64,000 nucleotides of DNA from JARLGU01 sp036504535 (GCA_036504535.1 DASXUY010000024.1:1-64000), one strand, 5' to 3'; shown: positions 38,516 through 47,849, counted from the first letter of the stretch. A program made the numbers and translations. The notes: generated by a model not told the origin, from the sequence alone.

Positions 38516-39178
38516 TTACCGAGCCGCGTGACGCTCAGCAAATCTGGCTAAACCTTCTACTTCCTTGCGAATTTTCTCACCAGCCGATTCAATCCCATTG
38601 CTAACGTCAATGTATGCAACACCCGAAAGGTCAGAGGGTATGGCAAGCGGTCCCTTGTGTAGCAAAATGACGCGGCCCGAGAGTCTGCCAAAGTGCCTAA
38701 CAAAATAACCAAGCTCAAAGATGACGTTTTGCCTGGCTTGATATGCGACGTCATCGCCCCCGTTTACCACGACGTCGTCGGGAGACATCAAGACGAAAGC
38801 CACATCTACACGTTTCGCGTGATATTCGAACTTCTCAACTATGGTCCGACCACCATTTTTTTGCTGGTCGAGGATCACAGGCTCATCCATTTTAAGGCGA
38901 TTTTGGAGGTAGTCCTTCAGTTCCGCCTTTAAGGCAGCATCATGCCCATGGACAATAAATGGTAGCAGCTGGGCAGGTTTAGCGCTAGGAGTATAGCCGG
39001 TAGGCATCGGAGCTGACGATCGTGCGCCAAGTGCAGATTCCTGCGGCTTCGGGGTCTTTTGCTGGGGTCCATGTAGTATGGTTGTTAGCGCTGATGGAGC
39101 ATTCACCACACGAGACGGCCCTGATTTGGCGTCGTTGCTATGGGCGCTCCCTAACCCATATTTAAAGTCATTGTCCAA
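38516..39178 (-). CDS. TIR-like (PF10137-type) nucleotide-binding protein
   Basis: 220 aa from a TTG at 39178 with AGGAG 8 nt upstream; a GTG at 39238 would start inside the nrdJ terminator hairpin. Residues 1-70 look disordered. Residues about 73-190 match the TIR-like family used as effectors in CBASS/Pycsar-type immunity: PFIVHGHD, NGGRTIVEKFE, VAFVLMSPDD and ARQNVIFELGYF, with Glu155 in the position expected for NAD+ cleavage. A role as an NADase defence effector is inference; no cyclase gene is beside it. Confidence 0.75.
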   Translation of the reverse strand: MDNDFKYGLGSAHSNDAKSGPSRVVNAPSALTTILHGPQQKTPKPQESALGARSSAPMPTGYTPSAKPAQLLPFIVHGHDAALKAELKDYLQNRLKMDEPVILDQQKNGGRTIVEKFEYHAKRVDVAFVLMSPDDVVVNGGDDVAYQARQNVIFELGYFVRHFGRLSGRVILLHKGPLAIPSDLSGVAYIDVSNGIESAGEKIRKEVEGLARFAERHAAR

Positions 39179-39230
39179 TGTCCGGTCTCCTCTGTGTCTA
39201 TGAACGTATTCCCGCCCTAAAAGTATCTCA

Positions 39231-39256
39231 CCGGCCACCGCTTTCGCGGTGGCCGG
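39231..39256 (-). terminator. Hairpin terminator after nrdJ
   Basis: CCGGCCACCGC (39231-39241) pairs with GCGGTGGCCGG (39246-39256) around a 4-nt loop, 25 bp past the nrdJ stop. A short T-rich stretch follows on the minus strand. Confidence 0.7.
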
Positions 39257-39280
39257 GTTGGCTTACGTCCCTACCCTCTC

Positions 39281-42280
39281 CTAGCTGCAGCCGAGGCTGG
39301 CGCCGCATTGGAGGCATTTGTAGCAGGCGCCGGAGCGGACGGTGAGGGAGCCGCACTCGGGGCAGGGCGGCGCATCGGACTGCGTGCGGAAGATTTCGCG
39401 CTCGCGGTCGGCGAAGGATTTGCCGGGGGTGATCTGGACCACCTTGGCGTCGGATTTCGGCGCGCCGTTGCCGTTCGCCTTGAGGGTGATCTCAGGAGCG
39501 GCGGGCGCGGACGGGGTCGCTGTTGGCTCATCTTCCTTCAGGTCAGCGACGAGGCCCACATTGTGGCGCTCTTCCTTCTGGAGGAACTTGAGGGCCATCC
39601 AGCGGAAGATGTAGTCCATCACCGATTTGGCCATCGGGATTTCCTTGTTGTTCGTGAAGCCGCTGGGCTCGAACCGCGTGTGGATGAACTTGTCGACCAG
39701 GGTCGATAGCGGCACACCGTACTGCAGCGCGAGGGAGATGGCGGTCGCGAAACCATCCATAAGGCCGCTGATGGTCGAGCCTTCCTTCGACATGGTGACG
39801 AAGATCTCGCCGGGGTTGCCGTCCTCGTACATGCCTACCGTGATATAGCCCTCGTGGCCGCCGACGCTGAACTTGTGCGTCACCGACACGCGCTCGTCGG
39901 CCAGTTTGTGGCGAACGGGCTTGGCGGGGATGGTCTCTAGGATCACCTTCTCCGGTGTGTTGTTGGAGCCGTCCTTCTTGGTGGACAACGGCTGGGTCTT
40001 CTTGGAACCGTCGCGGTAGATGGCGATGGCCTTGAGGCCGAGCTTCCAGCCTTCGAGGTAGGTCTGGCCGATCTCTTCCGGGGTCGCGTCATTAGGAACG
40101 TTCACCGTCTTGCTTATCGCTCCGGAGAGGAACGGCTGGACGGCGGACATCATCTTGATGTGGCCCTTGTAGTGGATGGAGCGAGTGCCGTTCATCGGGC
40201 GGAACGCGCAGTCGAAGATGGGCAGGTGCTCGGGTTTGAGCGCCGGCGAGCCTTCGATGGTGTCGTTCGCGTCGATGAAGCTGAGGATACCATCCATGTC
40301 GGCCGCGCTGTATCCGAGGCGGCGTAGCGCTTCGGGGACGGTCTGGTTGACGATCTTCATCAGGCCACCGCCGACAAGCGACTTGTACTTGACGATAGCG
40401 ATATCGGGCTCGACACCGGTGGTATCGCAGTCCATGAGGAAGCCGATGGTGCCGGTGGGCGCGAGAACTGTCGCCTGAGCGTTGCGGTAACCGCTCTTGT
40501 CGCCGATCTTGATAGCATCGTCCCATGCCTGCTGAGCGTAGCGGAACAGGTTGGACGGGACCAGCTTGCTGTCGATGGTGGTGTCGACGGCCGCGCGGTG
40601 CTTGCGCATAACGCGGGCCATCGGCTCTTTGTTCTTGGCGTAGCCAGCGAACGGACCGCCGCAGTCGCGGGCGATCTCAGCGGACTGAGCGTATGCGGTC
40701 CCGGTCATGATGGATGTGAGCGCACCGGCGTAGGCGCGGCCGCCATCGCTGTCGTACGGCAGGCCGGTGGCCATCAGGAGCGCGCCGAGGTTCGCGTAGC
40801 CGAGGCCAAGCGTGCGATACTCGAACGAGCGCTGCGCAATCTTCGGCGTAGGATACTCGGCGAACCCGACGCCGATTTCCTGAGCGGTGATGATGATGCG
40901 AATGGCGTGCTGGTAGGTCTCCACGTCGAACTCGCCGGTCTGCTCCTTGCGGAAGCGCATAAGGTTAAGCGATGCGAGGTTGCAGGCAGTAGAGTTGAGG
41001 AACATATACTCCGAGCACGGGTTGCTGGCGTAAATGCGGTCCGAGTTCGGGCATGTGTGCCAGTCGTTGATGGTCGTGTCGTACTGCATCCCAGGGTCGC
41101 CGCACACCCAGGTGGCGTCAGCAATCTTGGCGAGCACTTCGCGAGCCTTGTAGCTCTCGTTGGACTTCCCATTGGTGCGGAACTTGGTGGTCCACATGCC
41201 GTCCTGCTCGACCGACGCCATGAAGTCGTCGGTCACGCGGACGCTGTGGTTGGCGTTCTGGAACGGTACCGTGTCGTACGCGCCATTGATGACATTGAAC
41301 GCGCCGCTGAAGCCAGCTTCGATGAGCGCGTGGGCCTTGAGTTCGGCGTCCTTCTTGCATTCGATGAAGTCGATGACATCGGGATGGTCGACGTCGAGAA
41401 CGCGCATACACGCCGCTCGGCGGGTGCTGCCGCCGCTCTTGATCGAGCCCGCGCTCGCATCGAGGCCCTTCATGAACGACACCGGGCCGCTAGACCTGCC
41501 GCCTGCAGCGAGAGGCTCACGGGAGGAGCGGAGGATGGAGAGGTTCACACCGGAACCGGAGCCGTCCTTGAACAGCAAACCTTCGGTCTTGTAGAGGTCG
41601 AGAATGGCCTCCATGCTGTCGTCGACTTCGTTGATGTAGCACGCCGAGATCGCTTGACGTCGACCGGGCCAGCCAAGGTTGAACCACACCGGGCTGTTGA
41701 AAGCCGCGAGCTGGTGGACGAGGATGTAGCGGAGTTCATCGTGGAACGTGGCCGCATCTTCGTCGCTAGCGAAGTAGCCGCCCTTCTTGCCCCACAGCAG
41801 GAACGTGTCGGAGACGCGTCCGATCAGCTGCTTGATCGAATATTCGCGCTCAAGCGTACCAAGCTGTCCGCGGAAATACTTGGATGCGGCAATGTTGGTG
41901 GCCATTTGTGACCAGCCGGTCGGCACTTCGACACCGTCCTGCTTGAAGACCACTTCGCCATTGCTGTTGACGATGCTGGCGGTGCGTAGTTCCCACTCCA
42001 CCGTCTTCCACACGTCCTGACCCGCCGTGGTGAAGCGACGCTCCATCTTGAGGCCGGGGGCGGACTTGCGCGATTTGCCGTTCGATTTAGCGGCGGCTGG
42101 CGCTGGGGCTTCCTCGGGCGCGGCGGTCTCTACGGTGTCGTCAACGGCATCCGCAAACGGATCCTCCGTGATTGTCGCAACGATAGTGTCAGCCGGGTCG
42201 GCAAACATATCGAGACTGCCGGGGTTAGAGTCGAGTAGCTCGACTTCCGGAATACCACCTAATAGGCCATGATCGGACAT
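39281..42280 (-). CDS. nrdJ: Adenosylcobalamin-dependent ribonucleotide reductase (class II)
   Basis: 999 aa; makes deoxyribonucleotides using B12. N-terminal Ala/Glu/Asp-rich extension (about 1-75), then the barrel with FNSPVWFNLGW, the active-site NPCSEYMFLNSTACNLASLNL segment (Cys and Glu radical site) and APTGTIGFLMDCDTTGVEPD. The C-terminal part has the VSVTHKFSVGGHEGYITVGMYEDG domain and a Cys-rich tail (CPECGSLTVRSGACYKC...CGASLGCS) for re-reduction. AGGAG precedes the ATG. nrdR lies directly upstream on the same strand, which fits NrdR control. Confidence 0.97.
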   Translation of the reverse strand: MSDHGLLGGIPEVELLDSNPGSLDMFADPADTIVATITEDPFADAVDDTVETAAPEEAPAPAAAKSNGKSRKSAPGLKMERRFTTAGQDVWKTVEWELRTASIVNSNGEVVFKQDGVEVPTGWSQMATNIAASKYFRGQLGTLEREYSIKQLIGRVSDTFLLWGKKGGYFASDEDAATFHDELRYILVHQLAAFNSPVWFNLGWPGRRQAISACYINEVDDSMEAILDLYKTEGLLFKDGSGSGVNLSILRSSREPLAAGGRSSGPVSFMKGLDASAGSIKSGGSTRRAACMRVLDVDHPDVIDFIECKKDAELKAHALIEAGFSGAFNVINGAYDTVPFQNANHSVRVTDDFMASVEQDGMWTTKFRTNGKSNESYKAREVLAKIADATWVCGDPGMQYDTTINDWHTCPNSDRIYASNPCSEYMFLNSTACNLASLNLMRFRKEQTGEFDVETYQHAIRIIITAQEIGVGFAEYPTPKIAQRSFEYRTLGLGYANLGALLMATGLPYDSDGGRAYAGALTSIMTGTAYAQSAEIARDCGGPFAGYAKNKEPMARVMRKHRAAVDTTIDSKLVPSNLFRYAQQAWDDAIKIGDKSGYRNAQATVLAPTGTIGFLMDCDTTGVEPDIAIVKYKSLVGGGLMKIVNQTVPEALRRLGYSAADMDGILSFIDANDTIEGSPALKPEHLPIFDCAFRPMNGTRSIHYKGHIKMMSAVQPFLSGAISKTVNVPNDATPEEIGQTYLEGWKLGLKAIAIYRDGSKKTQPLSTKKDGSNNTPEKVILETIPAKPVRHKLADERVSVTHKFSVGGHEGYITVGMYEDGNPGEIFVTMSKEGSTISGLMDGFATAISLALQYGVPLSTLVDKFIHTRFEPSGFTNNKEIPMAKSVMDYIFRWMALKFLQKEERHNVGLVADLKEDEPTATPSAPAAPEITLKANGNGAPKSDAKVVQITPGKSFADREREIFRTQSDAPPCPECGSLTVRSGACYKCLQCGASLGCS

Positions 42281-42460
42281 GGGACGTTATGCTCCTTTTT
42301 GATTCTACGGTTATAAAGCCGTTATAAGTGCTGTGACTGCGCGGGCAACGCTTCAACTAACAAATATGCCCGGCAATCGGATGACGAAAACGCGACGCAT
42401 AAACGCAGCGCTATCGTTGTATCGGAAACCCCTCGTAAGGGGGATGGGGATCAAGCCGCC

Positions 42461-42952
42461 TTATTTGGCGACTTTTTGCTTCTTGTTTTGGCGCCGAAGG
42501 ACATCAACGAAATCGCGGAATTGCGTGGCATCCTCGAACTGCATATAGACGGAGGCGAAACGAACATACGCCACCTGGTCAAGGGTCTGAAGCTGCTCCA
42601 TGACGAGTTCGCCGATTTTATCAGACGAGACCTCTTTTTCAATGGAGTTGCTCAGTATGCGCTCGATTTCGTCGACGGCTTCCTCGACCCTTGAAGTGGG
42701 GACGGGACGCTTTTTGACGGCTACGATAACGCTCGACAGCAGCTTGTTGCGGTCGAAGGGTTCTCGACCGCCGTTCTTTTTGATAACCTGGAGCTGAAGC
42801 TCCTCGATATGCTCAAATGTGGTGAATCGCCGTCCGCATCCGCCGCGCTCAGATTCGCATTCACGGCGCCTCTTGATAGCGGTATTTTCGCGAACCGGGC
42901 GAGAATCGAGGACTTTATCGAAGTCGACAGCACCACAAAACGGACACTTCAT
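42461..42952 (-). CDS. nrdR: Transcriptional repressor NrdR
   Basis: 163 aa. N-terminal zinc ribbon (MKCPFCG...RRRECESERGGCGRRFTTFE) and ATP-cone (VIKKNGGREPFDRNKLLSSVIVAVKKRPV). It senses ATP/dATP and represses ribonucleotide reductase genes. 180 bp separate it from nrdJ. I could not find a confident pair of NrdR boxes in that gap. Confidence 0.97.
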   Translation of the reverse strand: MKCPFCGAVDFDKVLDSRPVRENTAIKRRRECESERGGCGRRFTTFEHIEELQLQVIKKNGGREPFDRNKLLSSVIVAVKKRPVPTSRVEEAVDEIERILSNSIEKEVSSDKIGELVMEQLQTLDQVAYVRFASVYMQFEDATQFRDFVDVLRRQNKKQKVAK

Positions 42953-43087
42953 ATCAGGGCAACCAAGCGCTCTCCAGCGTGCACGAAGCGCGCTACTCGC
43001 ACCCGAGCTGCGGGTGGAGCGGTGGATATGAGAGGAATCATGCCCCTCTCCAAATCACCAGATATGGTATACCACGCAATTGCATGA

Positions 43088-43466
43088 TACGACATATAGA
43101 CAAATGAGAATTTTTGAATCTATTTTTTAAGGCCAGTAATTTCCCTCACACGTCACGAAGAATCGGTGATTGTCAACTCCCTCCGGTAGTATTTTTTAGG
43201 AGGCTATGGGGTATCGAGAGGCTACGAATTGGAGAGATATAGGAATTCCAGATCGCTCAAGCCGCTCGGGCTTTTTTTCTCGCTTCGCTCCCTCTATTGG
43301 CATGACCAGTTACTGGGAAGTTGATTGCGCGGTGAGTAGCGAAAACTTGCGGACTGCACCCCTTACATAAAAGATGCCCCGGCGGCACGAGCCGTCCTAT
43401 GAATCCTTAAAATCGGCCAAAATGCGAACACGGGGCTTCCACGGCGATGAGTATACTCATGTCATC
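43088..43466. other. Spacer with a plus-strand terminator-like hairpin
   Basis: No recognised gene. AAGCC/GGCTT (43259-43263 and 43269-43273) followed by a run of seven T (43272-43278) looks like an intrinsic terminator on the plus strand, though no plus-strand gene precedes it. A TATACT (43451-43456) lies 10 nt before the ATG of the next gene. Confidence 0.45.
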
Positions 43467-45347
43467 ATGGGATATTCAGCGAAATCATACCGCTTTGCAC
43501 GTCTCTCGCTCGCCGTTATGGCGTTCCTCGCAACCCTGGTAGCCTCAGCGGTCGAAGCCCACGCATCCACCACCCTCTTTACTACGTCGAAGAGCCGCCT
43601 GCTGGCGAAGCTGACCGATGGGGCGACAAGCTTGCCGGTGATGCTGCGCAGCGATAAGGACGTGTACGTGCTCGTCTACGGCGGCTCGTGTTACACCGAC
43701 GTGCTGGTGCTCGGGAGACCGGGTGTCGCGCCGGGGAGGCTGGCGACGGCGATCAGCCCGGCGACGGTGGCGGGACCAGCTGAGAAGCGGACAGTGGAGA
43801 CAGCGGCGGAACAGTATTCCGTGGCGCAGGTTCACACGGAACCGGTCAGCAGGCAGATCGCCGGGACGCATACGCGTCGTATCGATGTCGGGTTGATCGC
43901 TGTAGCGCTGCGGAAAAGCGGCTACGTGCCGCATGTCGCGCTAGGAGTCCCGCTCCATGCCACCGCGACGGGCCTCGGTAAGCCGCGATTTGTAACGAAG
44001 CAGTTCCGGTGGTGGGACGAGCGCGATGTTGCACGCGTGCCGGTGGTAACGGTGAGCGCGAAGTTGGGCGGGCTGGAATGGGGCGTTATCGTAGGATCGG
44101 CAGCCATTGCGGTTCTAGCGATGCTCGGGGTGCCCGTGTCGTTGTTCTTACAACGACGAAGGATTGAGCGGGACGGGATTGATGCGACCCAAGCGTTGTT
44201 GCGGTCTCTTACAGTTGTGCTCGCGTTGTTCGTTGCCTTTATCCCGATCGTTACACTCGTCACGGGTAGCCGACATGCATGTATGGTGGACATCTTTCTG
44301 CATTCGCCGCTTACTTCCAGAATTATATTCCTAACTATATGCAGCATGGGATGCTTCGGCGCAATTGCCGCCGTCGCGTCGTTGTACGTGCGCAGAAAAT
44401 ACCTGCCTCCATCGGTTAAGCCTCCCGCCGCGCCGCATCTCGAACGAATGACACCGGAGGAGGCGAAGGTGAGGTCACGACAGCATTCAGTCGCAGCAGT
44501 TAGCCACGTTGTGCCGATCATTGGCGCGCTCTTGTCGGTTGGCCTACTTCCAGCACTTTTTGGGAAACACACTCGCAGCGTTCTAGAATTAACCCTCGTC
44601 GCGATCATTCTAGTCGGCACATTTGTGATCAGTCGAACGTTAGCGCGATTTCGGAACACGTTTGTCGATGATGAGTTGACCTGGCGAGCGCGCGAAATTG
44701 GTTCCTTGATGCGTCGGCGGTTCCGAAACGTGCTCATTGAGGATAGCAGTGAAGCGAGTTGCTACGCGACGATCAAAACGAAGGGGCAGGACATTTGCAT
44801 ATCCAGAAAACTCAAGGAAGTCGCCAATGAGAGCGAACTCGATTTTCTATTTGCGCGGGAAATGCTTGCCGATAACAAGGGGCAATACTTGGTCTTGGTT
44901 GCCCTTGGGCTTATTTTAGTCTTGGCAGCGTATGGCGTGTCATTGACAAGGTCCACGGTGGTATTGCTGGGAGTTGTCGGGGCGTTCCTTGCAGTGAATC
45001 TGGTTATAGTCGTTTGGTCTGCCAGGCGTCGCTCACGGATCACCCTTAAGGTTTTTCCGGCCGATAAGCGGGCAATAGAAACGCTCGCATCGCCGCAATA
45101 TGCAATATCCGCGCTCATGTTGCTCGTCAGATATGCTCCACCAAGTCCTGTAGCCTTATCTGTAATTGTTCGACGCCTCATTGCTATCAAGCACGAATTT
45201 CCGGAAGTATCCCTAAGTGGCCTCGTAGTGCCAGACTATGTAGCAGGAACTTTGGACCTGCCAACGCGCCGTGAACTCGCCAAGGTCGAGGTTTACACGC
45301 CTGAAACAACCCAACTTGCAGCGACCACGCCTGACCAACCTGCCTAG
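43467..45347 (+). CDS. Multi-pass membrane protein, degenerate M48-peptidase-like
   Basis: About 626 aa from the ATG at 43467, which opens a signal-like helix (SLAVMAFLATLVASAVEA); ATGs at 43374 and 43422 are in frame but less sensible. An exported N-terminal domain (about 35-200) is followed by several membrane segments (near 205-235, 250-270, 290-310, 365-405). Then comes a domain (CYATIKTKGQDICISRKLKEV, ESELDFLFAREMLADNK) that matches the M48/HtpX pattern around the metal motif, but both His are replaced: R464-E465-M-L-A468 instead of HExxH. Two more hydrophobic segments follow. I infer a non-catalytic M48-like protein; function unknown. Confidence 0.6.
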   Translation: MGYSAKSYRFARLSLAVMAFLATLVASAVEAHASTTLFTTSKSRLLAKLTDGATSLPVMLRSDKDVYVLVYGGSCYTDVLVLGRPGVAPGRLATAISPATVAGPAEKRTVETAAEQYSVAQVHTEPVSRQIAGTHTRRIDVGLIAVALRKSGYVPHVALGVPLHATATGLGKPRFVTKQFRWWDERDVARVPVVTVSAKLGGLEWGVIVGSAAIAVLAMLGVPVSLFLQRRRIERDGIDATQALLRSLTVVLALFVAFIPIVTLVTGSRHACMVDIFLHSPLTSRIIFLTICSMGCFGAIAAVASLYVRRKYLPPSVKPPAAPHLERMTPEEAKVRSRQHSVAAVSHVVPIIGALLSVGLLPALFGKHTRSVLELTLVAIILVGTFVISRTLARFRNTFVDDELTWRAREIGSLMRRRFRNVLIEDSSEASCYATIKTKGQDICISRKLKEVANESELDFLFAREMLADNKGQYLVLVALGLILVLAAYGVSLTRSTVVLLGVVGAFLAVNLVIVVWSARRRSRITLKVFPADKRAIETLASPQYAISALMLLVRYAPPSPVALSVIVRRLIAIKHEFPEVSLSGLVVPDYVAGTLDLPTRRELAKVEVYTPETTQLAATTPDQPA

Positions 45348-45372
45348 CCCCGCCCGCCTTGCGCCGCTGTGC

Positions 45373-45378
45373 TATAAT
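45373..45378 (+). promoter_or_regulatory. Extended -10 promoter of mgsA
   Basis: TGTGCTATAAT ends at 45378, giving an extended -10. The same 11 bases occur in the gyrB promoter. No good -35 is seen. Confidence 0.6.
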
Positions 45379-45440
45379 CCTGCGTATTTGCGCCGCTGGC
45401 GACACCCAGAGCTGGCATCGACGGCGCGTTTGGAGGCTTC

Positions 45441-45809
45441 ATGGCTACGATTGCACTTATCGCCCACGACGAGAAAAAAGCGGATTTGGTACGCTTCTCG
45501 CAAGCACACAAGGCTCAACTGCAGCGCTTTGATCTGGTGGCGACCAGTACCACGGGCGGCTACCTGCAAAGCGAAGTCGGGCTGAATGTGCAGCGGATGC
45601 TTTCCGGTCCCCTCGGCGGCGACCTGCAGATCGGCGCCATGGTGGCCGAGGGCAAGATCGCGGCAGTCGTCTTCCTCCGCGACCCGCTCACCGCGCATGC
45701 CCACGAGCCAGACATCTCGGCGCTGATGAAGGTCTGCGATACCCACAACATCCCGCTCGCCACCAACCTCGCGACCGCTGAAATCATCGTCCACAAGATC
45801 CAGGCATAG
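45441..45809 (+). CDS. mgsA: Methylglyoxal synthase
   Basis: 122 aa; converts dihydroxyacetone phosphate to methylglyoxal and phosphate, a bypass of lower glycolysis under phosphate stress. IALIAHDEKKADL start, phosphate-binding STTGGYLQ, catalytic Asp in GGDLQIGAMVAEG, and the closing DPLTAHAHEPDI and NIPLATNLATAE are intact. GGAGG lies before the ATG. Confidence 0.97.
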   Translation: MATIALIAHDEKKADLVRFSQAHKAQLQRFDLVATSTTGGYLQSEVGLNVQRMLSGPLGGDLQIGAMVAEGKIAAVVFLRDPLTAHAHEPDISALMKVCDTHNIPLATNLATAEIIVHKIQA

Positions 45810-45865
45810 CTAAGCTGATCCTGGATCCTTTCACAAAAATCAGCATCAATCGGCCAAACAGCCTA

Positions 45866-45894
45866 TTGACAGCGCGCCTTCTCGCCTGTATACT
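45866..45894 (+). promoter_or_regulatory. Sigma-70 promoter of the beta-barrel gene
   Basis: TTGACA (45866-45871), 17 bp, TATACT (45889-45894). Downstream, ACAAT/ATTGT arms (about 45908-45929) form a small inverted repeat in the leader. Confidence 0.85.
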
Positions 45895-45955
45895 AATCTC
45901 CGACCGAAACAATCGGAGACTAAGATTGTCGGGTATACAATGAGAGGATTGCAGT

Positions 45956-46672
45956 ATGAAGTCCATGACACAAACCGTCGCGCGAGTATGCAGTATCGCG
46001 ATTATCGCTATTTTGATGACCGGTGCCGTCGTCAGGCCGGCGCGCGCCGATATCGAACGGTTCGCGTACACGTACGAATGGTTTACGCCGATAAAGGGTG
46101 AGCTGGAAATCGGGGTTAAGCACACCCAGTCCAGCAGCAACAACTTGCAGGATCAGTTCGAGGCCGAATACGGTGTCACCGACCGGTACGCCATTGAAGC
46201 GTACGCCAACTACCTCAAGGACGGCGGGCCGTACAAATACAACGGTTTTCAGATCGAGCAACGCTATCGGTTTGGAGACTACGCCCACAAGAAGCTGCTG
46301 ACTGCGGCCTATTTCGAGTACGAAAAGCTGGTCGATGAGCACGGAGAGCTCGAGGCAAAGGCGATCTTCCAGTACGATCCCAGCTCCAAATCTACATTCG
46401 CATTGAATGTGATCGTCACCCGTCCCGTGATGGAGGACGCAAAAAACGAGATCGGATACTCGTTCGGCGCCGCCTATTTCGCCGACCGCTATGACCGCTA
46501 CTGGTACGGCGTTGAGGCGAAGGGCGATTTCACGTCGAACCAACACTTTGTCGGCCCATCGGTCGGCTGCGCGCTCGACAATCGAACGCACCTCACCGCC
46601 ACCTTCGCCAAAGTGATTGCTGGTCCTAAAGGCGACGAGTTCCGCGTGCTGTTGTCGCGTGAGATCAACTAG
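45956..46672 (+). CDS. Secreted beta-barrel-like protein
   Basis: 238 aa. Signal peptide (MKSMTQTVARVCSIAIIAILM, cleavage near ARA-D), then alternating strands rich in Tyr and Phe (FAYTYEWFTPIKGELEIGVKH, YGVTDRYAIEAYANYL, IEQRYRFGD, LLTAAYFEYEKL), ending FRVLLSREIN. This looks like a small outer-membrane barrel of about 8-12 strands. No named family recognised. Confidence 0.7.
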   Translation: MKSMTQTVARVCSIAIIAILMTGAVVRPARADIERFAYTYEWFTPIKGELEIGVKHTQSSSNNLQDQFEAEYGVTDRYAIEAYANYLKDGGPYKYNGFQIEQRYRFGDYAHKKLLTAAYFEYEKLVDEHGELEAKAIFQYDPSSKSTFALNVIVTRPVMEDAKNEIGYSFGAAYFADRYDRYWYGVEAKGDFTSNQHFVGPSVGCALDNRTHLTATFAKVIAGPKGDEFRVLLSREIN

Positions 46673-46739
46673 GCGGCGTGGTGCGAATGGCGGTCGGCGG
46701 GGGACGCAGACGGCTCCGCCGGCCGCTACGCGCGGGGCG

Positions 46740-46765
46740 CCAACGTGACGTTGGATCCTTGTCGC
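46740..46765. repeat. Dispersed intergenic palindrome, family C copy 1
   Basis: CCAACGTGACGTTGG followed by ATCCTTGTCGCCGC. Related copies are at 51321-51350 (CCAGCGTGACGCTGG) and 53706-53732 (GCAACGTGACGTTGC). Confidence 0.7.
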
Positions 46766-46840
46766 CGCTGCGCGTCGGGTGGGCGACATCAGGTGTACGG
46801 AAGATGACATACGTGGTGTGTTGTCTCCCGCGCGTTCCGC

Positions 46841-47287
46841 TCAAAAGCTAAGCGACCAGTAGCCGATCTCCGTCGCCGGTTCGCATCCCAACTTTTGCCA
46901 GAAATCGGCTGCCGACGGGTTCTGATCGTGGACGAACAAGAACGCGCTATCGATCCCCTGCTCTTTCAGCCCCGCAACGCACCGCTCAACGAGCAACCGT
47001 CCCACACCACGGCCCCGGCAATCGACAGCGACGCACATGTGATACAACGAACCCCGCCGTCCGTCGTGCCCACACAGCACCGCGCCAACGAGGCGCGAGT
47101 CGTCCCACGCGACCTGGCTTAGGCCGGGGTTGCGCGCGATATACGCATCGATCCGTTCACGCGTGTCGAACGCGGTGCGGACAGTTAGTTCCGGTGTACC
47201 GAGCCACAGCGCCATAACATCGTCGTAGTCGTCGATGCTCATCGGTTGTATTGCGATTGCGGGCTGATTGGGATTGATGTTTTGCAT
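46841..47287 (-). CDS. GNAT family N-acetyltransferase
   Basis: 148 aa. The acetyl-CoA loop CRGRGVGRLLVERCVAGLK and the C-terminal NPSAADFWQKLGCEP are standard GNAT features; the N-terminal PMSIDDYDDVMALW is common in RimI/YpeA-like members. The start at 47287 (MQNINPNQ) is preferred to 47314. Substrate unknown. Confidence 0.85.
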   Translation of the reverse strand: MQNINPNQPAIAIQPMSIDDYDDVMALWLGTPELTVRTAFDTRERIDAYIARNPGLSQVAWDDSRLVGAVLCGHDGRRGSLYHMCVAVDCRGRGVGRLLVERCVAGLKEQGIDSAFLFVHDQNPSAADFWQKLGCEPATEIGYWSLSF

Positions 47288-47405
47288 TACGGAAAAGGCC
47301 CTTGCTGGAAACACGAAAGCCCTGCCCGGCTATTACACCACGCAAGGCTTCTTTCGTTTGTATGGATTTGTGGTCAGCCGTGAGCAATTAACGATGCTCA
47401 AGTCC

Positions 47406-47849
47406 TCAGGGGCGGTCGATTTCATGAACATGAACGCTCGGCCTTATATAGAGCACTATTTTGTTTCGCGATTCACGACGAACCTTGAGCTCTTCGGCCT
47501 GAGCGCTAGTCGGAAACGCAGGGTTACCGGAGTAACACACTATCCACTTTAGCTTGCTGTTTAGGTCGCCTGCGAGGCTCTCGGTGGTGGCCCGCAATTG
47601 ATCAATGGCGTGAAGTACATCGGAGCCCTTCAACTCAAGTAATATCGATTGGTTGCGCTCGTTGATGTTAACAAGATAATCACATCGAAGCGGCTCACTT
47701 TCGTCGAATATGCAACCGTCAACGTGAACCTCGTCAATGAGCCTTAGCCTTGGGTTGAGAAACTCCACCTTGCTCGGGTGTGGAGTGTCTTGCAGAACAA
47801 AAGCCGGATCACGGTGAGTGCGAACGCATTTTTTTCGAAGTGCACTCAT
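47406..47849 (-). CDS. Small PD-(D/E)XK-type nuclease, partner of the ATPase
   Basis: 147 aa. I read a minimal restriction-endonuclease fold: Asp57 in LRCDYLVNIN, then Glu72-x-Lys74 in SILLELKGSDV, and a following helix with AIDQL. This Asp...ExK layout with strand-strand-helix order is the PD-(D/E)XK core; the assignment is inference from motif. Its ATG overlaps the ATPase stop by 4 bp (ATGA type), so the two are co-translated. No family name recognised. Confidence 0.65.
   Translation of the reverse strand: MSALRKKCVRTHRDPAFVLQDTPHPSKVEFLNPRLRLIDEVHVDGCIFDESEPLRCDYLVNINERNQSILLELKGSDVLHAIDQLRATTESLAGDLNSKLKWIVCYSGNPAFPTSAQAEELKVRRESRNKIVLYIRPSVHVHEIDRP

Noticed and set aside
40598..41911. 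437-codon open frame antisense to nrdJ
   Set aside because: Shadow of a highly biased essential gene; the product resembles no protein.
42281..42460. Cobalamin riboswitch or NrdR boxes before nrdJ
   Set aside because: No B12-box pattern or paired NrdR consensus could be recognised in this gap.
43206..43370. 55-codon plus-strand frame after AGGAGG
   Set aside because: The AGGAGG is only 2 nt from the ATG and the frame runs through a terminator-like hairpin; composition looks random.
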